Shown: positions 1 to 5,800, counted from the first letter of the stretch. The stretch: DNA of 6,804 nt from CAZNMF01 sp035547155 (GCA_035547155.1 DASZVJ010000157.1:1-6804), one strand, 5' to 3'. Numbers and translations: made by a program. Notes: generated from the sequence alone by a model not told the origin.

Positions 1-97
1 GGGGGCCGCCCCTACAACGTGCAGTGTGCCCTTGGCAATTTCTGCGATCTCGATCGCTGCGTTCTTGTAGGGGCGGCCCCCCGTGGCCGCCCGAATC
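1..97. repeat. REPIN-type element, copy 1 (left end cut by window)
   Basis: Two inverted REP sequences face each other. The right REP (67-92) has a GTAG head at 67-70, then stem GGGCGGCC (71-78), loop CCCCGT (79-84) and stem GGCCGCCC (85-92), which is the perfect reverse complement of the first arm. The left REP is its inverse and is cut by the window start; only bases 1-15, ending in CTAC at 12-15, are visible. The GTAG heads point inward over about 50 bp. Bases 1-97 match 683-779 at 95 of 97 positions, differing at 27 (T versus C) and 64 (C versus T). A GTAG tetranucleotide followed by a palindrome is the known signature of REPs recognised by RAYT proteins, and the RAYT gene starts 44 bp after this element. 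Confidence 0.85.
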
Positions 98-140
98 GAT
101 CAATCGCAATTCCGGCACGCCGATTGCGTCGTCATGCGGC

Positions 141-641
141 ATGCCGACAACGACGCTTCCTGCTCGTCGTTCTCCGCGGCTGCGCGGATACGACTACACG
201 CGTTCAGGCTTCTATTTCGTCACGGTCGCCACGCACAATCGCCGTTCTCTCTTCGGGCAAATCATCAACGCCGAAATGCGCGCCAATGACGCCGGCCGCA
301 TGATCGCGCGCGTATGGACGGAAATTCCAGCGCACTATGCTGGCGTCGCTGTCGACACCTTCGCCCTGATGCCGGATCACGTGCACGGCATCGTGCGTTT
401 GTTCGAATCATCGGAATCCGCGCGTGCCTTGTCTCTCTCCGATGTCATCCACCGTTTCAAGACGCTGACTCCCACACGCTACATCGAAGGCGTAAGGACG
501 TTCGGATGGCCGGCATTTCAGAGACGTTTGTGGGCGCGCAGCTATTACGAACACGTCGTTCGCCACGAGGCGTCCCTCGCGCGCATACGCGCGTACATCG
601 TCGAGAACCCGACGCGATGGCATGAGCGATCGCGCCGGTAA
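141..641 (+). CDS. REP-associated tyrosine transposase (RAYT, Y1_Tnp/IS200-like HUH family)
   Basis: This 166-aa protein is a single-domain HUH endonuclease of the Y1 transposase family, in the branch linked to REP elements. Visible motifs are a GYDYTRSGFYFVTVATHNR start (residues 17-35), the metal-binding HUH motif in MPDHVHGIV (H80 and H82), FKTLT (106-110) and LWARSYYEHVVR (130-141), in which Y135 or Y136 should be the nucleophile. It ends in the family-typical RAYIVENPTRWHE segment. Length and motifs look complete, so it is probably active. I chose the ATG at 141 because family homology begins shortly after it. The frame stays open upstream to a GTG at 24, but that part is translated REPIN sequence. 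No clear Shine-Dalgarno is visible. RAYTs are known to bind and cleave REPs at GTAG heads and usually act in trans on dispersed REPINs rather than moving themselves. Flanking REPINs at 1-97 and 671-775 are the likely substrates. Confidence 0.88.
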   Translation: MPTTTLPARRSPRLRGYDYTRSGFYFVTVATHNRRSLFGQIINAEMRANDAGRMIARVWTEIPAHYAGVAVDTFALMPDHVHGIVRLFESSESARALSLSDVIHRFKTLTPTRYIEGVRTFGWPAFQRRLWARSYYEHVVRHEASLARIRAYIVENPTRWHERSRR

Positions 642-647
642 GGCGCA

Positions 648-665
648 CGGGCGGCCACAGGGGGC
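648..665. repeat. Degenerate half REP
   Basis: The bases CGGGCGGCCAC at 648-658 are identical to 671-681, the outer arm of the next REP, but here they run into AGGGGGCGGGA and no second stem arm or CTAC head follows. It lies 6 bp after the transposase stop codon and 5 bp before the complete element. It looks like a decayed or partial REP copy. Confidence 0.55.
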
Positions 666-670
666 GGGAA

Positions 671-775
671 CGGGCGGCCACGGGGGGCCGCCCCTACAAC
701 GTGCAGTGCGCCCTTGGCAATTTCTGCGATCTCGATCGCTGCGTTTTTGTAGGGGCGGCCCCCCGTGGCCGCCCG
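671..775. repeat. REPIN-type element, copy 2 (complete)
   Basis: The two outer 29-bp arms, 671-699 and 747-775, are perfect reverse complements separated by a 47-bp spacer. Each arm holds one REP: the right one has GTAG at 749-752, stem GGGCGGCC at 753-760, loop CCCCGT at 761-766 and stem GGCCGCCC at 767-774; the left one is the inverse, with CTAC at 694-697. The inner spacer is also partly self-complementary next to the heads (CGTGCAG against CTGCGTT). This organisation, two inverted REPs around a short variable core, is that of a REPIN. It sits between the transposase and the sensor-kinase promoter and may act on the transcription of either. Confidence 0.88.
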
Positions 776-841
776 AATCATCCTCGCGGTCGCCAGAAAC
801 CCCTCCCCCTCCCGAGTGACGCGCGCCGTACGCCGCGGGCG

Positions 842-847
842 TAGACT
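842..847 (+). promoter_or_regulatory. Candidate -10 box of the sensor-kinase gene (leaderless)
   Basis: TAGACT lies 7 nt before the ATG at 855, with no purine-rich ribosome binding site in between. The same geometry occurs before fbp (TAAGAT, 7 nt) and before the gene at 6746 (TAGAGT, 6 nt). Transcription would then start at or within a base or two of the A of ATG. No convincing -35 hexamer is visible; GTGACG at 816-821 is a weak candidate with an overlong 20-bp spacer. Confidence 0.5.
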
Positions 848-854
848 CGCGGCC

Positions 855-2123
855 ATGGAGACACGAACCTCGCTCGACGCCCTCGACCTGCGAATCATCC
901 TGCTCGTCTACGCCGTCGCTGCGGCCATGGCCGGGCTCCTGCCGCTGACGACGCCGGATCCTGTAGCAGATTTGCTGCGCGTGTCGGCCAACGGGTCATA
1001 CAGCTTGATCTTCGTCACGGGAACGGGCCTCATCGCCTGGGGCCTGATCGCCGTTGGCCTGTCGACGATCCCGAATGCGGTCGATCGCCGCCGCGCGTTC
1101 GGCTGGTTCGTGGCCGCACACTTCCTCGTCCTGGCGATCCTGCTCTCGGAACGTATTGCGGTCTGGCCTGCCGGTGTGGCCGACGGGATCGTCGGCGGCT
1201 GGGCGCTCGCGTCGTTCCTGCTCTTCTACAGTTGGGCCACGGCGTTCGGCGATCCGTCGCGATGGCGCTCCGCCGTCGACCGGCTGCGCAGACAGTACGA
1301 GCAGGGCATCCGCCTGGCCGCAGCCCAAGAGGAGCGTCATCGGCTCGCACGCGATCTCCACGATTCCATCAAGCAGCAGATCTTCGCGGTTCAAACCGCC
1401 GCGGCGACGGCCGAAGCTCGTCTTGGAGGCGATGCCGCCGGTGCGCGCGCGGCGCTGGACACGGTGCGCGCGAGCGCGCGCGAGGCCATGACCGAGATGG
1501 AGGCGATGACCGAGCAGCTGAAAGCCGCACCGCTCGAGAACGCAGGACTTGTCGCCGCGCTGAGACGGCAGTGCGAGGCGCTCCAGTTCAGAACGGGCGC
1601 CACGGTTGACGTGACGATCGGCGCGCTCCCACGCGATGAGCAGTTAACACCGGGCACGCAGCAGGCAATCTTCCGCGTCGCTCAGGAAGCGCTGTCGAAC
1701 GTCGCCCGGCATGCACGCGCGACACACGTGACCGTTTCGCTCCACGCGTCGGGAGGCCGCCTCACGCTCGTCATCCAGGACAATGGCGCGGGCTATGAGC
1801 CTTCGCCGTCGGCGGGCTCCGGACTGTCGAACATGCGTGCGCGCGCGAACGAGCTGGCAGGCGCGTTCGCGATCGCTCCTGCGCCTGGCGGCGGCACCGC
1901 CGTGCGGTTCGACGTGCCATTCAGCGAGGCCTCGCCGCAGTGCTACTCCAGAAAGCTCCGCGGCGCCGCAATCGGACTCGCGATCGTGGCCGTGACGGTC
2001 ATCGTGGTCCGCCCGCACAGCGCCTGGAACATGTGGTGGCTCGTGGTCATCCCGACGTTCGAGCTGATCCGCTATCTCGTGGCGTGGCTCCGATCGCGCC
2101 GGATGACGACGAGCGCGGCATGA
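855..2123 (+). CDS. Membrane sensor histidine kinase, HisKA_3/NarX-DegS-like type
   Basis: This 422-aa kinase should autophosphorylate in response to an unknown signal and pass the phosphate to the regulator encoded next. Hydrophobic segments at about residues 12-32, 50-71, 83-99 and 111-131 give an N-terminal membrane domain with no recognisable sensor fold. A short linker (135-158) leads to the H-box EERHRLARDLHDS with phosphoacceptor H169, typical of HisKA_3. The ATP-binding domain follows, with N-box QEALSNVARHA (N282), G1 box DNGAGY (309-314) and G2 box GSGLSNM (321-327). After this domain come two further hydrophobic stretches (about 371-386 and 392-411), which is unusual because the catalytic domain normally ends the protein. 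I chose ATG 855 because the upstream in-frame codons run through a REP element and because a -10-like box stands just before it. The stop overlaps the next ATG by four bases, so translation is probably coupled. Confidence 0.9.
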   Translation: METRTSLDALDLRIILLVYAVAAAMAGLLPLTTPDPVADLLRVSANGSYSLIFVTGTGLIAWGLIAVGLSTIPNAVDRRRAFGWFVAAHFLVLAILLSERIAVWPAGVADGIVGGWALASFLLFYSWATAFGDPSRWRSAVDRLRRQYEQGIRLAAAQEERHRLARDLHDSIKQQIFAVQTAAATAEARLGGDAAGARAALDTVRASAREAMTEMEAMTEQLKAAPLENAGLVAALRRQCEALQFRTGATVDVTIGALPRDEQLTPGTQQAIFRVAQEALSNVARHARATHVTVSLHASGGRLTLVIQDNGAGYEPSPSAGSGLSNMRARANELAGAFAIAPAPGGGTAVRFDVPFSEASPQCYSRKLRGAAIGLAIVAVTVIVVRPHSAWNMWWLVVIPTFELIRYLVAWLRSRRMTTSAA

Positions 2124-2764
2124 CGCCTCTTCGCCTCGTCCTCGTCGACGACCACCGCGTCGTCACGCAGAGCCTCAAGGCGTGGCTGGAGTCGTTTCCC
2201 GACATGCACGTCGTCGGCGTCGCAGCGAATGGCGAAGAGGCCCTGGCGCACCTGGACGCGTGGCGGCCGGACGTCGTGCTGCAGGATCTGCTGATGCCCG
2301 GCGGGCTCGACGGCATCGAGACGACGAAACGGATTCGCGAGCGCGCGCCGGCGGTGAAGGTCATCGCGCTGACCGCGTCGATCGACGAGCCGCGCATGAT
2401 GGGCGTGCTGCGCGCGGGCGCGGCGGGCTACATCCGCAAGGACGCCGAGCCCGAGGCGCTGCTCGCCGCCGTGCGCGCGGTGGCGCGCGGCAAGACCTAC
2501 ATCGATCCTGCCGTCGCCCGCCTCTCGCGCGAGATGCGCGTGCCCGACGAGGCCCTGACGCCGCGCGAGCTCGACGTGCTGCGGCAACTGGTGTCCGGCC
2601 GATCCAACGGCGACATCGCGGACGCGCTCGGCATCGGCGAGGAGACGATCAAGACGCACGTCAGCCGCGTGCTCGCGAAGCTGCAAGTCGAGAACCGCGC
2701 GCAGGCGATCGCCGAAGCGCTGCGACGACGGCTCGTGTCCGTCGAAGATCTCGACAGCCGATAG
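2120..2764 (+). CDS. NarL/FixJ-family response regulator (REC plus LuxR-type HTH)
   Basis: This 214-aa cytoplasmic DNA-binding regulator is the evident partner of the kinase in the same operon. The receiver domain (residues about 4-120) has the acidic pair D10 and D11, phosphoacceptor D56 in LQDLLMPGG, T85 and K107 (GYIRKDAEP), so all the conserved phosphorylation residues are present. A linker leads to a LuxR_C helix-turn-helix at about 146-205, with LTPRELDVLRQLVSG, the recognition region EETIKTHVSRVLAKL and the following V-E-N-R-A-Q-A. Length is normal for the family. Start ATG 2120 overlaps the kinase stop as ATGA, and no independent ribosome binding site is obvious, which fits translational coupling. 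Its last codons (GACAGCCGATAG) merge into the short repeat array that follows. Target genes cannot be read from the window; the neighbouring fbp is not shown to be one. Confidence 0.93.
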   Translation: MTPLRLVLVDDHRVVTQSLKAWLESFPDMHVVGVAANGEEALAHLDAWRPDVVLQDLLMPGGLDGIETTKRIRERAPAVKVIALTASIDEPRMMGVLRAGAAGYIRKDAEPEALLAAVRAVARGKTYIDPAVARLSREMRVPDEALTPRELDVLRQLVSGRSNGDIADALGIGEETIKTHVSRVLAKLQVENRAQAIAEALRRRLVSVEDLDSR

Positions 2765-2810
2765 CCGGATTTCCTGATGACCCGATAGCCGATGGCCAGA
2801 TGACCCGATG
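2758..2810. repeat. Degenerate CCGATAG/CCCGATG short-repeat array
   Basis: The gap between the regulator and fbp is mostly made of imperfect 7-8 bp units: CCGATAG, CCGGATT, CCTGATGA, CCCGATAG, CCGATGG, CCAGATGA and CCCGATG. GATGACCCGAT occurs twice exactly, at 2776-2786 and 2799-2809. The first unit contains the regulator's stop codon (TAG at 2762-2764). The array ends one base before the proposed -10 box of fbp. No terminator hairpin with a T tract is visible. Confidence 0.6.
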
Positions 2811-2811
2811 C

Positions 2812-2817
2812 TAAGAT
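2812..2817 (+). promoter_or_regulatory. fbp: Candidate -10 box of fbp (leaderless)
   Basis: TAAGAT lies 7 nt before the fbp ATG at 2825. The bases between (CTCCCGG) contain no Shine-Dalgarno. Spacing and sequence match the boxes before the genes at 855 and 6746. No -35 element is evident; the place it should occupy is repeat sequence. If used, the transcript would start at or close to the ATG. Confidence 0.5.
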
Positions 2818-2824
2818 CTCCCGG

Positions 2825-3832
2825 ATGGCCGCACGAACGCTGCACACACAGAACCTGACCTCGCTGCAATCGCACATCCTGCAGGAAGAAGGCCGCTACC
2901 CGGGATCGAGCGGCGACTTCACGTGGATTCTGTCGGCGCTGTCGCTCGCGGCGAAGTCGATTGCCGCGAAGGTGCGCACGGCGCGCATCGAGGACGTGCT
3001 CGGCGACCACGGCGAGTCGAACGTCCATGGCGAGTCGCAGCAGAAGCTCGACGTCATCGCCAACGACATCCTGATGACGTGCCTCGGCAACCGTCCGAGC
3101 GTCGCCGTCGTCGCCTCCGAAGAAGACGAAGAGCCGACGATCCTCCGTCGCGGCGCCGACGGCGGCAAGTACTGCGTCGTGTTCGATCCGCTCGACGGCT
3201 CGTCGAACCTCGACGTCTGCGTCAGCGTCGGCACCATCTTCTCGATCCTGCGCAACGATCCGACGATCCACGGCGCCGTCGAGACGCTGTGTCAGCCGGG
3301 CACGTCGCAGGTCGCGGCCGGCTACATCCTCTACGGATCGTCGACCGTGTTCGTCCTCACGACCGGCAACGGCGTCGACATGTTCGTGCTCGATCCCGCG
3401 ATCGGATCGTTCGTGCTCGTCAAGAGCAAGATCCAGCTGCCGCGCGCCGGGAGGACGTACTCCGTCAACGAAGCGAACAAGCACACGTTTCCGACTGGCT
3501 TCAGCCGCTATCTCGACTGGACGCACGACAACGGCTACTCGAGCCGCTACATCGGATCGATGGTGTCCGACGTTCATCGCATCCTGCTCAAGGGCGGCGT
3601 GTTCCTCTATCCGCCGACGAAGAAGAACCCCGAGGGCAAGCTGCGGCTCATGTACGAAGCGAATCCGATGGGGATGATCGTCGAACAGGCCGGCGGCAAG
3701 GCCGTGGTCGGTGCGACGACAAAGCCCGACGCGCGCATCCTCGACGTCGTGCCCACGAGCATCCACCAGCGCACGAGCGTCGTGTTGGGATCGGCGGACG
3801 AAGTGGATGAAGTGCTGAAGCATCTTTCGTAG
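2825..3832 (+). CDS. fbp: Fructose-1,6-bisphosphatase, class I
   Basis: This 335-aa cytoplasmic enzyme removes the 1-phosphate from fructose 1,6-bisphosphate to give fructose 6-phosphate, the committed step of gluconeogenesis. Class I features are clear: the SGDFTWILSALSLAAK start (residues 29-44), the metal-binding acidic cluster SEEDEEP (98-104; E99 and E100), the metal and phosphate site VVFDPLDGSSNLD (118-130; D121 and D124), NEANKH (215-220), and the substrate-binding and active-site region GKLRLMYEANPMG (271-283; E278), followed by EQAGGKA. Length agrees with bacterial class I enzymes of about 330-340 residues. ATG 2825 is the natural start because only 60 bp of repeat-rich sequence separates it from the regulator's stop. 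It lacks a ribosome binding site but has a -10-like box close by. The stop TAG is immediately followed by a G-rich repeat array. A seven-carbon bisphosphatase side activity cannot be judged from sequence. Confidence 0.96.
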   Translation: MAARTLHTQNLTSLQSHILQEEGRYPGSSGDFTWILSALSLAAKSIAAKVRTARIEDVLGDHGESNVHGESQQKLDVIANDILMTCLGNRPSVAVVASEEDEEPTILRRGADGGKYCVVFDPLDGSSNLDVCVSVGTIFSILRNDPTIHGAVETLCQPGTSQVAAGYILYGSSTVFVLTTGNGVDMFVLDPAIGSFVLVKSKIQLPRAGRTYSVNEANKHTFPTGFSRYLDWTHDNGYSSRYIGSMVSDVHRILLKGGVFLYPPTKKNPEGKLRLMYEANPMGMIVEQAGGKAVVGATTKPDARILDVVPTSIHQRTSVVLGSADEVDEVLKHLS

Positions 3833-3859
3833 GGGTTCTGGGGTTCCAGGGTTCTGGGG
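3832..3859 (+). other. Putative G-quadruplex motif just after the fbp stop
   Basis: Four G runs on the + strand are separated by short loops: GGGG (3832-3835), TTCT, GGGG (3840-3843), TTCCA, GGG (3849-3851), TTCT, GGGG (3856-3859). This satisfies the standard four-run pattern with runs of three or more and loops of seven or fewer. It could fold in single-stranded + strand DNA or in the fbp transcript. The motif arises from the tandem repeat, so it may be incidental. Confidence 0.55.
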
Positions 3860-3900
3860 TTCGGAGGTTCGGGTTCGGAGGTTCGGAGGTTCCGAGTTCT
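3832..3900 (+). repeat. GGTTCTGG/GGTTCGGA tandem array, left (sense) half
   Basis: Imperfect units of 7-10 bp built on GGTTC follow each other without a break: GGGGTTCT, GGGGTTCCA, GGGTTCT, GGGGTTCGGA, GGTTC, GGGTTCGGA, GGTTCGGA, GGTTCCGA. The array starts on the last base of the fbp stop codon. The same family recurs in reverse orientation at 3936-4011. It lies in the presumed 3' untranslated region of fbp. Confidence 0.75.
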
Positions 3901-3952
3901 CTCGTGTCATGCGCGCCGCCGACGGCGTCGACGCACAGAACCTCCGAACCTC
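3878..3952. other. Long-range stem joining the two inverted repeat arrays
   Basis: GAGGTTCGGAGGTTC at 3878-3892 is the exact reverse complement of GAACCTCCGAACCTC at 3938-3952, giving a 15-bp perfect stem over a 45-nt loop. Flanking units can extend or shift the pairing because both arms belong to the same repeat family. The loop holds a small CGCCG-A-CGGCG inverted repeat (3917-3927). There is no T tract after the stem, so it is not a standard intrinsic terminator, though it may protect or end the fbp mRNA. Confidence 0.45.
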
Positions 3953-4011
3953 AGAACCAGAACCACAGAACCCGAACGTCGGAACCTTAGAACCACAGAA
4001 CCTCAGAACCC
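3936..4011 (-). repeat. CAGAACCT-type tandem array, right (inverted) half
   Basis: Units CAGAACCT, CCGAACCT, CAGAACCA, GAACCA, CAGAACCC, GAACGT, CGGAACCTT, AGAACCA, CAGAACCT and CAGAACCC run without a break. Read on the minus strand they are the same GGTTCTG/GGTTCGGA family as 3832-3900. The following 90 bp up to the ribosome binding site at 4101 are not repetitive; I see only a TTGACG at 4027-4032 there, without a good -10 at the right distance. Confidence 0.75.
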
Positions 4012-4100
4012 GCTCCTCCCCCGCTCTTGACGCAACTCTCCCTTCGTGTCAGCGTTGCCGCACCAATACAGACCGGCTGACGGCAAATCCGTGCGCAGCC

Positions 4101-4107
4101 GGAGGAG
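4101..4107 (+). promoter_or_regulatory. Shine-Dalgarno site of the oxidoreductase gene
   Basis: GGAGGAG ends 6 nt before the ATG at 4114, an ideal distance. It fixes this start codon and contrasts with the three genes in the window that lack any such site and appear leaderless. Confidence 0.8.
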
Positions 4108-4113
4108 TGCGTC

Positions 4114-5763
4114 ATGGCCAACGACGAGAAGACGAATCCGGCAGCGCCCGAAACCCCTGGCGTGTCACGGCGTGAGTTCATCAAGACCGCGGCGATCACC
4201 GGCGCGGGCTTCACGATCGTGCCGAGGCGCGTCCTCGGCCAGGGGCTGACGCCGCCGAGCGATCTCGTCAACATCGCGACCGTCGGCATCGGCGGCATGG
4301 GCGGCAACAACACCATGGCCGTCATGAGCCAGAACATCGTCGCAATCTGCGACGTGGATTTCGATCTGCTCGACGGCAAGCTCAAGAGCTGGCGCGATCG
4401 CGTGTATCCCGCGAAGCCGCCTGCGCCTCCCCGCCCGCCAACGCCGCGCGCGGCCTCACCCTGGAAAGACTTCGGTCCGACCGACGCGCAGAAAGCCGCT
4501 GACGCCAAGTGGGTCCAGGCGCCGGAGATCGATCGTCTCAAGCGCTTTGTCGACGAGCAGATGCCGAAGGTCGCGAAGTATCGCGACTATCGCGAGATGC
4601 TTGAGAAACAGAAGGACATCGACGCGATCATCGTCGCAACGCCCGATCACATGCATGCCGTGATCGCGTCGAACGCGATGGATGCCGGCAAGCACGTCTA
4701 CGTGCAGAAGCCGCTGTGCTGGTCCGTCCACGAAGCGCGGCATCTCGCGAAGAAGGCCGCCGACATGCCGAAGCTCGTCACGCAGATGGGCAATCAGGGC
4801 CACTCGCAGGACGATGCGCGGACGGGCCAGGAATATCTGATGGCCGGCGCCATCGGCGACGTGCACGAGATCCGCGTGTGGACGAATCGTCCGCTCGGCT
4901 ACTGGCCGCAGGGCGTGCCGCGGCCCGCGCCGCTGCCGCCGCCCGCGATCTCGCCGACGACCGGCGAGCCCCTGCCGCTCAAGTGGGACAACCCCGGCGT
5001 CAACGCGCGCCTCGCCGCCGCGATGCTCGGCAGCTATCCCGTGCCCGCGACACTCTCGTGGGATCTATTCCTCGGCGTGGCGCCGGACGTGCCGTACCAC
5101 CCGATCTATCACCCGTTCAATTGGCGCGGCTGGGTGGACTGGGGCCAGGGCGCGCTCGGCGACATGGGCGCGCACTTGATCGATCATCCCGTCTGGGGTC
5201 TTAACCTCGGTCTGCCGACGACGATCGAGACGGTGTCGACGCCGTTCAACGGCGTCAGCTATCCGGTCGGCACGTCGACGTACTACGAGTTCCCGTCGCC
5301 CAAGGGCAAGGGCACGATCAAGCTGACGTGGAGTGACGGCGGACTGCTGCCGTCTCGCCCGGACGAGCTCGGCGACGAGAAGCTGCTCGCCGACGGCGGC
5401 GTCATCTACTACGGCAGCAAGGGCAAGCTGCTGCAGCAGACGTACGGCGCCCGGCCGCGCCTGCTGCCGGCCGATCGTCACAACTCGTACGGCTTGCCGA
5501 AGACGCGGCTGCCGCGCATCCCGCACGAGTCGCACGAGATGAACTGGGTCAACGCGATCCGCGGCCGCGACACGATCTCCTGCCCGTTCTCGTACGCAGC
5601 GCATCTCGTCGAGATCATGCTGCTCGGCGTCGTCTCGTTGCGTGCGGGCACCAAGATCCACTACGACGGCGCGAACATGCGCGTCACGACGACACCAGCG
5701 CCGAAGGCGCCGGACGCGAACGAGTTCCTGACGCGGACGTACCGGCAGGGGTATTCGCTGTAA
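4114..5763 (+). CDS. Gfo/Idh/MocA-family oxidoreductase with Tat signal
   Basis: This 549-aa protein should be an NAD(P)-dependent sugar or polyol oxidoreductase exported by the Tat system. The N-terminus carries the twin-arginine motif SRREFIK (residues 18-24), then a hydrophobic stretch (AAITGAGFTIV, 26-36) and a likely cleavage region near 42-44. A Rossmann fold follows with VGIGGMGGNN (57-66) and ICDVD (78-82). Further family marks are ATPDHMH (175-181), HVYVQKPL (194-201) with K199 in the place of the usual EKP lysine, MGNQGHS (225-231), and GDMGAHLIDHP (349-359), which supplies candidate catalytic histidines H354 and H358. It is longer than the roughly 350-450 residues usual for the family: about 50 extra residues, including a proline-rich run at 99-116, sit between the second strand of the Rossmann fold and the YRDYREML helix, and another proline-rich stretch is at 268-282. 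Substrate is unknown. It has its own ribosome binding site and converges on the stress-protein gene. Confidence 0.9.
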   Translation: MANDEKTNPAAPETPGVSRREFIKTAAITGAGFTIVPRRVLGQGLTPPSDLVNIATVGIGGMGGNNTMAVMSQNIVAICDVDFDLLDGKLKSWRDRVYPAKPPAPPRPPTPRAASPWKDFGPTDAQKAADAKWVQAPEIDRLKRFVDEQMPKVAKYRDYREMLEKQKDIDAIIVATPDHMHAVIASNAMDAGKHVYVQKPLCWSVHEARHLAKKAADMPKLVTQMGNQGHSQDDARTGQEYLMAGAIGDVHEIRVWTNRPLGYWPQGVPRPAPLPPPAISPTTGEPLPLKWDNPGVNARLAAAMLGSYPVPATLSWDLFLGVAPDVPYHPIYHPFNWRGWVDWGQGALGDMGAHLIDHPVWGLNLGLPTTIETVSTPFNGVSYPVGTSTYYEFPSPKGKGTIKLTWSDGGLLPSRPDELGDEKLLADGGVIYYGSKGKLLQQTYGARPRLLPADRHNSYGLPKTRLPRIPHESHEMNWVNAIRGRDTISCPFSYAAHLVEIMLLGVVSLRAGTKIHYDGANMRVTTTPAPKAPDANEFLTRTYRQGYSL

Positions 5764-5771
5764 GGACTTAT

Positions 5772-5800
5772 TTCGAACTTCGAACTTCGAACTTAAGAAC
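5772..5800. repeat. TTCGAAC heptamer array between convergent genes
   Basis: Three exact tandem copies of TTCGAAC (5772-5778, 5779-5785, 5786-5792) are followed by the variant TTAAGAAC (5793-5800). The variant contains the stop codon of the stress-protein gene on the minus strand (5793-5795). Each unit holds the palindrome TTCGAA, so the array looks similar on both strands. Apart from 8 bp after the oxidoreductase stop codon, it fills the gap between the two convergent genes. Confidence 0.8.

Noticed and set aside
24..140. N-terminal extension of the transposase from the GTG at 24
   Set aside because: These 39 codons translate the REPIN itself and have no similarity to the family; homology begins just after ATG 141. 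The same applies to the kinase frame, which opens at a GTG in a REP at 765 and has its real start at 855.
1..780. Ordinary IS200/IS605 insertion sequence
   Set aside because: There is no TnpB gene and the flanking structures are GTAG-headed REP pairs rather than the IS200/IS605 end hairpins; the protein motifs fit the RAYT branch.
2765..2824. Intrinsic terminator after the response regulator
   Set aside because: No stable GC-rich hairpin followed by a T tract is present; the gap consists of short repeats and the fbp -10 candidate.
2072..3910. Minus-strand open frame of 612 codons across the regulator and fbp
   Set aside because: It lies antisense to two clear genes and follows their GC-rich third positions. 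Its translation is arginine-, aspartate- and histidine-rich without any domain, and its N-terminus is translated repeat sequence.
3832..4011. CRISPR array
   Set aside because: The units are 7-10 bp and contiguous, with no 25-40 bp repeats, no unique spacers and no cas genes.
4027..4072. Sigma70-type promoter with TTGACG at 4027-4032 for the oxidoreductase
   Set aside because: No acceptable -10 hexamer lies 16-18 bp downstream; TACAGA at 4067 is too far away.
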